Below are positions 43,906 to 51,523 of a stretch of DNA of 58,872 bases, piece by piece. Location of the stretch: assembly GCA_023441965.1 (NCBI GenBank), contig JAEZNB010000001.1, positions 1 to 58,872 of the forward strand. Direction: 5' to 3'. The notes beneath the pieces are model-generated. The model saw only the letters and a list, made by a program, of their open reading frames with translations. It searched no databases and had not been told where the DNA came from. This stretch comes from Bacillota bacterium (lineage in GTDB: Bacteria > Bacillota > Clostridia > Lachnospirales > Lachnospiraceae). How positions within the stretch are numbered: the first letter of the stretch is position 1; each line of letters starts with the position of its first letter. The translations under genes were made by a program, and so were the position numbers.

Positions 43906-44226
43906 ATGAAGCAAAAGTATATTCCGGCATTTATAATGCTGGCAGCCGGAGCAGTGGTAAGCATTCTTGATATAATCAACGGAGTGCCGAAGCTGGATAG
44001 CCTGAAGAGACTGCTGTTGGTATTGGTTTTGTTCTACATCATAGGCTTGATTGCCAAGGGCATTATAGGGAAGGCAGAAGCCATGAAAGAGAAGAAGGAA
44101 GCCGAAGAGCAGAACCCGGCTGATGAGAGCGGACAGGAAGGAAATAAGCAGGAAGAAAACGGACAAGAGAAAAACCGGCAAGAAGCTGCTAAGAATGAGA
44201 AGGCAGGAGCCATCGGCAGAAAGTAA
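43906..44226 (+). CDS. Small membrane protein of the fla/che operon, unknown function
   Basis: 106 aa from a clear GGAGG-ATG. Two hydrophobic helices (about 6-24 and 36-54) joined by a short loop. The second half is highly charged and low in complexity (Glu, Lys, Gln, Asn). I recognise no domain. It lies between cheD and sigD with tight spacing, so it is co-expressed with chemotaxis genes. Two-helix topology with a cytoplasmic charged tail is inference. Confidence 0.7.
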   Translation: MKQKYIPAFIMLAAGAVVSILDIINGVPKLDSLKRLLLVLVLFYIIGLIAKGIIGKAEAMKEKKEAEEQNPADESGQEGNKQEENGQEKNRQEAAKNEKAGAIGRK

Positions 44227-44263
44227 CAGCCTGTCCTAAAGCCATGAATGATCGGGAGGCAGT

Positions 44264-45034
44264 ATGAACGCAGAATACAGACAGAAACTCTGGGAGGAAT
44301 ACTCCAAGAAGAGGACTTCTGAGCTTCAGGAGAAAATCATAATCGAATATGCAGGTTTGGTAAAGCTGGTAGCCGGCCGGCTCAGCATGTACCTTGGCTA
44401 TAACGTCGAGTATGATGATCTGGTCGGATATGGTACTTTTGGGCTGATTGATGCTATCGATAAGTTTGATTATAATAAAGGTTATAAGTTTGAAACATAT
44501 GCATCCCTTAGAATCCGGGGAGCCATCCTGGACCAGATCAGGAAGATGGACTGGATCCCCAGAAGCATCAGGCAAAAACAGAGAAAGATAGATATGGCTT
44601 ATCAAAGCCTTGAGATAAAATATGGCAGAAGCGTGAACGACGAGGAGGTTGCCAAAGAACTGGACATATCTCTGGAGGAGCTGGAGACCTGGCAGAATCA
44701 GACGAAGCTTACAAATATTATTTCACTGGACGAGTTCCTGGAGCAGGGCAGTGAAGGGAAGGTGGAGCAGAGCCTGACAGCAAGCTTTCACCAGCCCGAA
44801 AAGATTGTAGAACAACAGGAGCTGAAAGAGCTTCTTACAAAGACTTTGGATACACTGACTGAAAAGGAAAAGAAGGTAATCATTCTATATTACTACGAGG
44901 AGCTGACTTTAAAGGAAATCAGCCGGATTCTTGAGGTATCAGAATCAAGAATTTCCCAGCTGCATACAAAAGCGTTACAGAAAATGAAAGTAAAGCTGGG
45001 CGCCAATTTTGATGTATTAACCAGCTACAGCTAA
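44264..45034 (+). CDS. sigD: Flagellar sigma factor (SigD/FliA)
   Basis: 256 aa. Region 2 (about 25-95) with YDDLVGYGTFGLIDAIDKFD, region 3, and region 4 with LTLKEISRILEVSESRISQLHTK (about 215-237). The FliA/WhiG family match is clear. It would transcribe late genes such as flagellin and chemoreceptors, none of which are in the window. GGGAGG precedes the ATG. Its position after cheD and before the SwrB-like gene is as in Bacillus. Confidence 0.96.
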   Translation: MNAEYRQKLWEEYSKKRTSELQEKIIIEYAGLVKLVAGRLSMYLGYNVEYDDLVGYGTFGLIDAIDKFDYNKGYKFETYASLRIRGAILDQIRKMDWIPRSIRQKQRKIDMAYQSLEIKYGRSVNDEEVAKELDISLEELETWQNQTKLTNIISLDEFLEQGSEGKVEQSLTASFHQPEKIVEQQELKELLTKTLDTLTEKEKKVIILYYYEELTLKEISRILEVSESRISQLHTKALQKMKVKLGANFDVLTSYS

Positions 45035-45100
45035 TGATAAGGTACTTACATTCATAAGTAACACAGTACCGATAGTTAAGTGTATTGGGAGGAAAAGACA

Positions 45101-46699
45101 ATGGGCAGTAGAAATGGATATTTCCAGATGATTATCAGAAATGACGGTACTTATTTGAAGTTATTTGAAGAAGAGCCCGGCGGACGTCCCATTGCATACG
45201 ACGAAATCAGTAACTATCTGATGGATAAAAAGATCTATGAGTATGATAAAATAGCGCTGGGAAGAGCCATGGCAACTCTAAAGGGAGTTGCGGAGGTGAG
45301 GGTTACACCTGTTGTCCTATTACCGCAGGATGAGTACCTAAGGGTTGAGATCGTGGAGGATAGGGTGGCTGTCATAGGAAGATTTTATCCGCCCACCAAT
45401 GGTGGAAGCCTGATGACGAAGGAAGATATCATCAGCACAATGGTACGGGCAGGAGTAAAATACGGAGTAGATGAGGAGAAGATTTTTCAGTTTTTGGCTG
45501 ACAGGAGGTACTGTACGGACTACGTCCTGGCAAAGGCTCTGCCTCCGATCCAGGGACATGATGCCGTTATCACCTATCATTTTAATACGGATCTTACCTT
45601 AAAGCCGAAAACCAATGAGGATGGCTCCGTGGATTTCCATCAGCTGGATATGATCAGCCACTGCAAGAAAGGGGACCTGCTGGCAACCTTAACACCGGTA
45701 GATTACGGAAAGCCGGGCATTGATGTCTGCGGAAATTTAATCAGACCCAATAAGGTAAATAACCGGGCCTTGCGACATGGAAATAACATCACCTTATCAG
45801 AAGATGGTCTTAGGCTTTTCTCCGAAGTAGACGGACATGTTACCTTAACCGATGGCAGAGTATTTGTATCCGACACCTATGAGATACCTGCGGATGTGGA
45901 TACCTCCACCGGTGATATCGTCTATGAGGGAAATGTTGTAGTCAAGGGAAATGTCATTACCGGTTTCTCTATCAGAGCCAAGGGTGATATCGAGGTCCAT
46001 GGTGTCGTAGAGGGAGCTTACATAGAGGCCGGCGGGCAGATTGTCCTAAGACGCGGCATGCAGGGCATGAACAAAGGAATACTGAAGGCCAATGGCAATA
46101 TCATTACAAAATTCATAGAGAATGCTGAGGTAATCTCAGGAGGATATATTACCACCGAATCAATTCTTCACAGCAGAGTATCAGCTAAGGGAGATATCAT
46201 CGTAGGCGGAAGAAGAGGCTTTGTCACCGGTGGGGAGATCCGTTCCGGTACCATGATCTCAGTGAAGACAGCCGGCTCCCACATGGGAACCAATACCTTA
46301 TTGGAGGTAGGAATTGATCCGAGAATTCTGGAGGAATTCCGGGAACTGGAGAAGAAAATAGCCAATCTTCAGGCTGATAAGGAGAAAATCACACAAACGG
46401 TCGCCCTGATCCGCAAGAGGCTGCAGGCCGGGGCAGTTCCCTTTGATAAGATGGGAACTCTACGGCAGATGACTCAGAGCAATATCACCCTAGATGCACA
46501 GCTTCAGGATGCAAGAAGAAGATATGACGAACTGAAGGTAGATATGGATGGGAATGCGAATGGTATGATTAAGGTTCAGGATACGATATATCCCGGAACG
46601 AAAATTGTAATATCCAATGTCATTTATTTTGTTAGGGAGGAAATCCATCATAGCAAGTTCGTTCGAGACAGGGCTGACATAAAGATCAATCCGCTATAG
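45101..46699 (+). CDS. FapA/DUF342 family protein
   Basis: 532 aa. The middle contains repeated short beta strands (GDIVYEGNVVVKGNVITGF, IRAKGDIEVHGVVEGAYIEA, GNIITKFIENAEVISGGYI) forming a predicted right-handed beta-helix, followed by a coiled coil near residues 415-490. This is the FapA (DUF342) pattern. FapA is linked to flagellar assembly or polar placement in some bacteria; its role in Firmicutes is not known. GGGAGG precedes ATG 45101; an ATG at 45080 upstream of that site was rejected. Confidence 0.88.
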   Translation: MGSRNGYFQMIIRNDGTYLKLFEEEPGGRPIAYDEISNYLMDKKIYEYDKIALGRAMATLKGVAEVRVTPVVLLPQDEYLRVEIVEDRVAVIGRFYPPTNGGSLMTKEDIISTMVRAGVKYGVDEEKIFQFLADRRYCTDYVLAKALPPIQGHDAVITYHFNTDLTLKPKTNEDGSVDFHQLDMISHCKKGDLLATLTPVDYGKPGIDVCGNLIRPNKVNNRALRHGNNITLSEDGLRLFSEVDGHVTLTDGRVFVSDTYEIPADVDTSTGDIVYEGNVVVKGNVITGFSIRAKGDIEVHGVVEGAYIEAGGQIVLRRGMQGMNKGILKANGNIITKFIENAEVISGGYITTESILHSRVSAKGDIIVGGRRGFVTGGEIRSGTMISVKTAGSHMGTNTLLEVGIDPRILEEFRELEKKIANLQADKEKITQTVALIRKRLQAGAVPFDKMGTLRQMTQSNITLDAQLQDARRRYDELKVDMDGNANGMIKVQDTIYPGTKIVISNVIYFVREEIHHSKFVRDRADIKINPL

Positions 46700-46839
46700 T
46701 ATACGATGAATCACTCGGAATATGGGGCATAAGCTGTTCACAGTCATTCACCAGGGAAGAGCTGTGGGGTTCGGTAGTGCCACTCACGCCTGGCTCCTGC
46801 TGGGGTTTTTGAGCTGCCCGGTGCAGCATGGAGGTATCT

Positions 46840-47145
46840 ATGCCGATAAGACCAATTGAAATTATGAAATCACAGGAGGCTTCACAGCTGAAGCATGTGG
46901 AAAACCACCGGCTTCAGCATGAACAGGTTCAGATCAGCAAAAACTTTCAGAATATGATTGCTAATGAACGTTCCAGACCTACACAGACGACGAAGAGTGA
47001 TAATAAGGAATACCGTTATGACGCCAAGGAGAAGGGACAGAACAGCTACTTTGGGTCTTCTGATAAGAGACAGGGGAAGCAGGAAGATAAGGAAAAACCT
47101 ACAAATGAGAAGAAATCCGGAGGCGGCATCGATATCCGGATCTGA
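46840..47145 (+). CDS. Small hydrophilic orphan protein
   Basis: 101 aa from ATG 46840, which follows GGAGG; the in-frame ATG at 46828 overlaps that site. Begins MPIRPIEIMKSQEASQLKHV. Helical N-terminal half rich in Gln/His, then a long disordered segment rich in Lys, Glu, Gly and Ser, ending GGGIDIRI. No family recognised. It lies between the DUF342 gene and the SwrB-like gene. A 140-bp gap precedes it and contains no clear signal. Confidence 0.65.
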   Translation: MPIRPIEIMKSQEASQLKHVENHRLQHEQVQISKNFQNMIANERSRPTQTTKSDNKEYRYDAKEKGQNSYFGSSDKRQGKQEDKEKPTNEKKSGGGIDIRI

Positions 47146-47228
47146 CAGCCGGTTACCGGATCAGTGGCTTCAGGCCTTTTTAATAGCATCGGCAAGCAGC
47201 TGCCAGCATAGAGGGATGAATTTAATAC

Positions 47229-47256
47229 TGAGGGTGTTATCAGCACCCTCATTTTC
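47229..47256 (+). terminator. Terminator-like hairpin before the SwrB-like gene
   Basis: TGAGGGTG (47229-47236) pairs perfectly with CACCCTCA (47244-47251) around a 7-nt loop, followed by TTTTC. It ends only a few bases before the GGAGG of the next gene, so it probably attenuates rather than ends transcription. Confidence 0.55.
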
Positions 47257-47268
47257 ATTGGAGGAGTT

Positions 47269-47949
47269 ATGAGCCTATTAGAAATCATACTAATTCTGTT
47301 AGGATTAGCCGTTATCATCATCAGTACCCGGATGATAGATCAAGCAGGTACAGCCGGTAAGGACATGATGGTGAAGCTCAAGCCGGAGGAAGCCTTGAAC
47401 GGGGAAGACCTAAAGCGCTTCAAGGAAGAGGTCAGGGAGGAGCTAACCGGGCTGAAAGAGGAGATTGTTGTCCGAACGGATGATGAGTTAAGTGTCATAT
47501 CAAATGAGAAAATAATGGCAGTAGGAGAATATTCCGACCAGATACTTGAGAAAATCAAGCATAATCATGAAGAGGTGGTATTCCTTTATCATATGCTGAG
47601 TGAAAAAGAGAAGGAGTTAAAGACAACTGTTACCGCTCTGGAAGCTTCCAGGAAGAAGCTACAGGAGGTCCAGACCGTAAAAGCAGAGGAGAAGGAACAG
47701 CCGCCTAAGAAGGTCACGGGAATTCAGCAGCTACAGGGACAGAGGCAGAGAGTTGCAGAAAGTCCCATCCCCAAGGAGAAGGCCCCGGAGCCGAAGGCAA
47801 TACCGGAAGTGGATCAGGGAACGAATAACAACGCCCAGATTCTTGCCTTATATTCGAATGGAAAATCTGTGGTTGAGATATCCAGGCTCTTAGGACTCGG
47901 ACAGGGAGAGGTAAAGCTGGTGATTGACCTGTTTAAGGGAAGAAAATAA
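47269..47949 (+). CDS. SwrB-like membrane protein (DUF6115 type)
   Basis: 226 aa. N-terminal membrane anchor (about 3-20), a long charged coiled-coil region (about 40-140), a Pro/Lys/Glu-rich linker, and a C-terminal helix-turn-helix-like end (LALYSNGKSVVEISRLLGLG, then QGEVKLVIDLFKG). Topology and place after sigD and before rpsB match Bacillus SwrB, which promotes FliP/C-ring maturation, though this protein is longer and direct similarity cannot be judged by eye. The C-terminus looks like DUF6115 (from memory). GGAGG precedes the ATG. Confidence 0.7.
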   Translation: MSLLEIILILLGLAVIIISTRMIDQAGTAGKDMMVKLKPEEALNGEDLKRFKEEVREELTGLKEEIVVRTDDELSVISNEKIMAVGEYSDQILEKIKHNHEEVVFLYHMLSEKEKELKTTVTALEASRKKLQEVQTVKAEEKEQPPKKVTGIQQLQGQRQRVAESPIPKEKAPEPKAIPEVDQGTNNNAQILALYSNGKSVVEISRLLGLGQGEVKLVIDLFKGRK

Positions 47950-48016
47950 GCCTTAGACACGAACACCTTATTCTTCCGGGATGAAAGCGCTGCCTGACGG
48001 CAGCCGGGAGGTAGTG

Positions 48017-48649
48017 ATGAAACTAAAATATTATCTTCGAGGGTTGGGAGTCGGGATCGTACTCACTACTCTCATTATAAGTATAAGCGGAAGTAGACAT
48101 AAACTAACCGATCACGAAATCATAACCAGAGCAATGGAGCTGGGTATGGTCATGAGAGATGATCCCAAGGGTAATCTGGATGAGGTGATGGAGGCGAAGG
48201 GATCTGTTACTCCTGCTCCCCAGAAGGATCCGGAGCATACTACGGACGAGGAGATCTCATCAGATCCGGATGACCCCTTTAACACTGAGGGAGCATCAGA
48301 TCCGGAGGAGGCCTTAGGCACAGAGGGGGCTCCGGATACGGAGGTGACTTTGGACACGGAAGGTGCAAGTGATACGGAGAAGACAGAGGGAGAGCAAGCG
48401 GATGAGCCGGATGGTGCTGTTCCGAATGATAGCCGGACCGAGGACAGCATAACCTTTTCCGTTCAAAAGGGTATGTCCTCCGGTCAAGTGGCAGCATTGC
48501 TGGAGTCCATCGGATTGATCCAAAACGCAGCGGACTTCAATGATTATATCATCCGGAAGGGGAAAGCCGGAGCCATCATGATCGGCAAATATACCGTACC
48601 CGGAGATGCTACCTATGAAGTGATTCTGAAGGCAATCACGAAGGAGTAG
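48017..48649 (+). CDS. MltG/YceG-like protein without a catalytic domain
   Basis: 210 aa. A membrane helix lies near 9-26. An acidic low-complexity linker (about 60-140) contains imperfect repeats of (T/P)EGA(S/P)D-type units. The C-terminal part (FSVQKGMSSGQVAALLESIG and FNDYIIRKGKAG, about 145-210) resembles the LysM-like subdomain of endolytic transglycosylase MltG. The much larger MltG catalytic domain with its Glu is absent. GGGAGG precedes ATG 48017. Possibly a wall-associated or regulatory protein; function unknown. Confidence 0.65.
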   Translation: MKLKYYLRGLGVGIVLTTLIISISGSRHKLTDHEIITRAMELGMVMRDDPKGNLDEVMEAKGSVTPAPQKDPEHTTDEEISSDPDDPFNTEGASDPEEALGTEGAPDTEVTLDTEGASDTEKTEGEQADEPDGAVPNDSRTEDSITFSVQKGMSSGQVAALLESIGLIQNAADFNDYIIRKGKAGAIMIGKYTVPGDATYEVILKAITKE

Positions 48650-48703
48650 GGAAGTTTTAGAGGTAAGCGGCGCACTTCAAGCAGGGGAGGACCTATAGTA
48701 CTG

Positions 48704-49222
48704 TTGGTTGTAGATACACAAATAGTGATTACAAATAAGGACCTTTATCAATTTGAAGCCTTTGTCTCGAATGTAAAGGCCTTGATTCAAAAGGCAAGAG
48801 AAAAAGGGATTGAGGTAATCTATGTACGGCATGACGACGGAGCCGGTGAGGAGCTGACAAAAGGAAAACCCGGCTATGAAATATATGAAGCATTCAGTCC
48901 GGCCGAAGGGGAAAAGATCTTTGATAAGCATTACAACAGTGCTTTTCGAGAGACCGGATTACTGGAATATCTTCTTTCCAAGAAGCAGACCCAAGTCATG
49001 ATCACCGGGCTGCAGACGGATTATTGTATTGATGCTACGGTCAAATGTGGCTTTGAACACGGTTTACAAATCATTGTTCCTGCTTACGCCAATTCAACCG
49101 TTGACAATGAGTTTATGTCTGCTGAGAAAACCTATCAATATTATAATGAGTTTATGTGGAAGGGAAGATATGCAAAATGCATTTCAATGAAAGAAACAAT
49201 TGACCTGATGGATATGATATGA
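48704..49222 (+). CDS. Isochorismatase-family cysteine hydrolase
   Basis: About 172 aa. Catalytic triad of the family is visible: Asp in VVDTQ at the N-terminus, Lys in IFDKHYNSAF, and Cys in TGLQTDYCIDATVKCGF. Such enzymes hydrolyse amides or related bonds; the substrate is unknown. Start is odd: the frame reads ATA-GTA-CTG-TTG-GTT-GTA-GAT after GGGGAGG, so the first beta strand seems to need the upstream codons and the real start may be CTG 48701 or TTG 48704. It ends inside the rpsB promoter. Confidence 0.85.
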   Translation: MVVDTQIVITNKDLYQFEAFVSNVKALIQKAREKGIEVIYVRHDDGAGEELTKGKPGYEIYEAFSPAEGEKIFDKHYNSAFRETGLLEYLLSKKQTQVMITGLQTDYCIDATVKCGFEHGLQIIVPAYANSTVDNEFMSAEKTYQYYNEFMWKGRYAKCISMKETIDLMDMI

Positions 49223-49228
49223 TATAAT
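49200..49228 (+). promoter_or_regulatory. Sigma-A promoter of rpsB
   Basis: TTGACC (49200-49205), 17-bp spacer, TATAAT (49223-49228). The -35 and spacer lie within the 3' end of the cysteine hydrolase gene. The leader of about 135 nt has a small hairpin at 49246-49266 (AGGTC/GACCT), which might serve S2 autoregulation, but I do not recognise a known leader motif. Confidence 0.65.
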
Positions 49229-49370
49229 CCCAATGTTATAGTTTAAGGTCTGTCTAGGCAGGACCTATGAAACATAATACACACGCATATGGATTCCTGG
49301 CTTGGTGCTGTGATTACAGTCTGTCAGAGTTAGAGATATGCGGAAGAAAACAACCAAACGGAGGTAAATT

Positions 49371-50126
49371 ATGAGCGTAATTTCAATGAAACAGTTATTG
49401 GAAGCTGGTGTGCATTTTGGACATCAGACAAGAAGATGGAACCCCAAGATGGCGGAGTACATCTACACAGAGAGAAACGGAATCTACATCATTGACTTAC
49501 AGAAGTCTGTAGGCAAGGTAGATGAGGCTTACACAGCAATTAAGAATGTAGTTGCTGATGGTGGTACCATTCTTTTCGTAGGTACTAAGAAGCAGGCACA
49601 GGATGCTGTTAAGACAGAGGCTGAGCGTTGCAGCATGTTCTATGTGAATGAGAGATGGTTGGGTGGTATGTTAACCAACTTCAAGACCATCCGTTCCAGA
49701 ATTGACAGATTAAGAGAGATCGAGAGAATGTCAGAGGACGGTACCTTTGATGTTCTTCCTAAGAAGGAAGTTATACAGATCAAGAAGGAATGGGAGAAGC
49801 TGGAGAAGAACCTGGGCGGAATCAAGAGCATGAAGAAGATTCCCGATGCGATTTTCGTTGTTGATCCCAAGAAGGAAAGAATTTGTATTCAAGAGGCACA
49901 TACCCTTGGTATACCGCTGATTGGTATTGCAGATACTAACTGCGATCCGGAAGAACTGGATTATGTAATTCCCGGTAATGATGATGCAATCAGAGCGGTA
50001 AAATTAATCGTATCCAAGATGGCAGATGCTGTAATCGAAGCAAATCAGGGTGTTCAGTTAACGGATACCGCAGCTTCAGCGGATGCTGCTATGGATGATG
50101 ACATGGAAGAAGCGGTAACAGAATAA
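49371..50126 (+). CDS. rpsB: 30S ribosomal protein S2
   Basis: 251 aa beginning MSVISMKQLLEAGVHFGHQTRRW, the universal S2 start, with the GTKKQAQD and PLIGIADTNCDPEELDYVIPGNDDA blocks. An acidic tail ends the protein. GGAGG precedes the ATG. Followed by a strong terminator, then tsf. Confidence 0.98.
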   Translation: MSVISMKQLLEAGVHFGHQTRRWNPKMAEYIYTERNGIYIIDLQKSVGKVDEAYTAIKNVVADGGTILFVGTKKQAQDAVKTEAERCSMFYVNERWLGGMLTNFKTIRSRIDRLREIERMSEDGTFDVLPKKEVIQIKKEWEKLEKNLGGIKSMKKIPDAIFVVDPKKERICIQEAHTLGIPLIGIADTNCDPEELDYVIPGNDDAIRAVKLIVSKMADAVIEANQGVQLTDTAASADAAMDDDMEEAVTE

Positions 50127-50135
50127 ATTAGGATG

Positions 50136-50199
50136 GGTCTGTTGAAAATGTTGGACTTACCGTTTTCCGGTGATTGATCATTTGCAGCAGACCTTTTTT
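50136..50199 (+). terminator. Intrinsic terminator between rpsB and tsf
   Basis: GGTCTGTTGAAAATG (50136-50150) pairs with CATTTGCAGCAGACC (50179-50193) with one wobble and one mismatch. The loop holds a small inner hairpin. Six T (50194-50199) follow. It should stop most rpsB transcription, so tsf depends on read-through or its own promoter. Confidence 0.75.
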
Positions 50200-50318
50200 A
50201 AGCCTAAGGGTTTTGGATATCTTTCACTTAATAGGAAATTAATATATCAGGAGGAGGCTGCAGGGGTTCCCGGACAGCACCTCATGAAATCACGATCAAT
50301 ATATTGGAGGGAAAAATA

Positions 50319-51251
50319 ATGGAAGTAACAGCTAAGATGGTTAAAGATTTAAGAGAAATGACCGGCGCAGGCATGATGGACTGCAAAAAGGCACTTGCAG
50401 CTACAGAAGGCGATATGGACAAGGCTGTGGAGTTCTTAAGAGAAAAGGGCCTGGCTGCTGCTGAGAAGAAGGCAGGAAGAATTGCAGCGGAAGGTATTGT
50501 TGATACGAATGTTAGCGCTGACGGTAAGGTTGCAGCTATTGTTGAGGTAAACAGCGAGACAGACTTCGTTGCTAAGAATGAAAAGTTCAGAGAATTCGTT
50601 GCAGCTGTTGCTGCTCAGGCTGCTACAACAAGTGCGGCTGATATCGATGCATTCCTGGCTGAGCAGTGGTCCCAGGATTCTTCCCTGACCGTGAAGGAAG
50701 CCTTATCCTCTATGATCGCTGTCATCGGTGAGAATATGACCATCAGAAGATTTGCTCAGCTGAAGGCTGACAACGGTTTTGTGGTTTCCTATATCCATGG
50801 CGGCGGCAGAATCGGTATCCTTGTGGAGATCGCAAGCAGCGTGAACAATGCAGAGGTACAGGAAGCAGCGAAGAATATAGCTATGCAGATCGCAGCTATG
50901 TCTCCCAAGTACGTGAACCAGTCCGAGATTCCCGCAGACTTCATCGAGCATGAGAAGGAAATCATCAAGGCTCAGATCAAGAACGATGAAGCAAATGCGA
51001 AGAAGCCTGAGAACATCATCGAGAAGATGATTGAGGGCCGTCTGAACAAGGAGCTGAAGGAATTCTGTCTGTTAGATCAGCTCTATGTTAAGGACAGCGA
51101 TATGAACGTAAGTCAGTACCTTGCCGGCGTTTCCAAGCAGGTTGGTGCTGAGGTAGCCGTAAAGCGCTTCTTACGCTTTGAGACCGGTGAGGGTCTTGAG
51201 AAGAAGTCCGAGAACTTCGCTGAAGAAGTTGCTAAGCAGATGGGTATGTAA
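50319..51251 (+). CDS. tsf: Translation elongation factor Ts
   Basis: 310 aa. N-terminal UBA-like domain with MTGAGMMDCKKALAATEGDM, then the TDFVAKNEKF segment of the EF-Tu interaction region. It exchanges GDP for GTP on EF-Tu. ATG 50319 follows GGAGG; the ATG at 50304 lies before that site. Terminator at 51288-51350. Confidence 0.98.
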   Translation: MEVTAKMVKDLREMTGAGMMDCKKALAATEGDMDKAVEFLREKGLAAAEKKAGRIAAEGIVDTNVSADGKVAAIVEVNSETDFVAKNEKFREFVAAVAAQAATTSAADIDAFLAEQWSQDSSLTVKEALSSMIAVIGENMTIRRFAQLKADNGFVVSYIHGGGRIGILVEIASSVNNAEVQEAAKNIAMQIAAMSPKYVNQSEIPADFIEHEKEIIKAQIKNDEANAKKPENIIEKMIEGRLNKELKEFCLLDQLYVKDSDMNVSQYLAGVSKQVGAEVAVKRFLRFETGEGLEKKSENFAEEVAKQMGM

Positions 51252-51287
51252 GGCTGATTTAGTATTATTTTTAAAATAACTTTATTG

Positions 51288-51350
51288 GAGGCTCTGAAAG
51301 CCTGTGAATGCCTTATATAGGCGGTTTACAAGGCTTTTAGGGCCTCTTTT
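51288..51350 (+). terminator. Intrinsic terminator of tsf
   Basis: A long imperfect hairpin: GAGGC (51288) pairs with GCCTC near 51341-51346, with an inner AAAGCC/GGCTTT helix and a terminal GCCT/AGGC hairpin. TTTT follows. Confidence 0.7.
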
Positions 51351-51355
51351 GTGTT

Positions 51356-51406
51356 GTGTGACAGTATCTCCGTCCCCTTGTCACGCGATCTCCGTCCCCT
51401 TGTCAC
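51356..51406 (+). repeat. Half-palindrome copy of the GTGACAAGGGGACG repeat (copy 1)
   Basis: 51356-51384 matches the right arm of the palindromes near 54.0 and 55.8 kb exactly over 29 bases (GTGTGACAGTATCTCCG... ending CTTGTCAC). A second shorter unit, ATCTCCGTCCCCTTGTCAC, follows at 51388-51406. It lies between the tsf terminator and the phosphoketolase promoter. Confidence 0.9.
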
Positions 51407-51449
51407 AAACACACCCATCCCACACCCTTTCCGCATACATGCGAATATG

Positions 51450-51477
51450 TTGACAAATAATAACCGAGTGATATGAT
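51450..51477 (+). promoter_or_regulatory. Sigma-A promoter of the phosphoketolase gene
   Basis: Consensus TTGACA (51450-51455), 16-bp spacer, TATGAT (51472-51477). Leader of about 40 nt to ATG 51524. Confidence 0.65.
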
Positions 51478-51523
51478 GAAAGTGTTACTAGATAAAATTG
51501 CATGATAAAGGAGGAAAATGTTT

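Noticed and set aside
46841..46848. Second GCCGATAA octamer, possible sigma-D promoter
   Set aside because: It lies inside the start of a coding region, without a TAAA-like -35; a chance match is likely.
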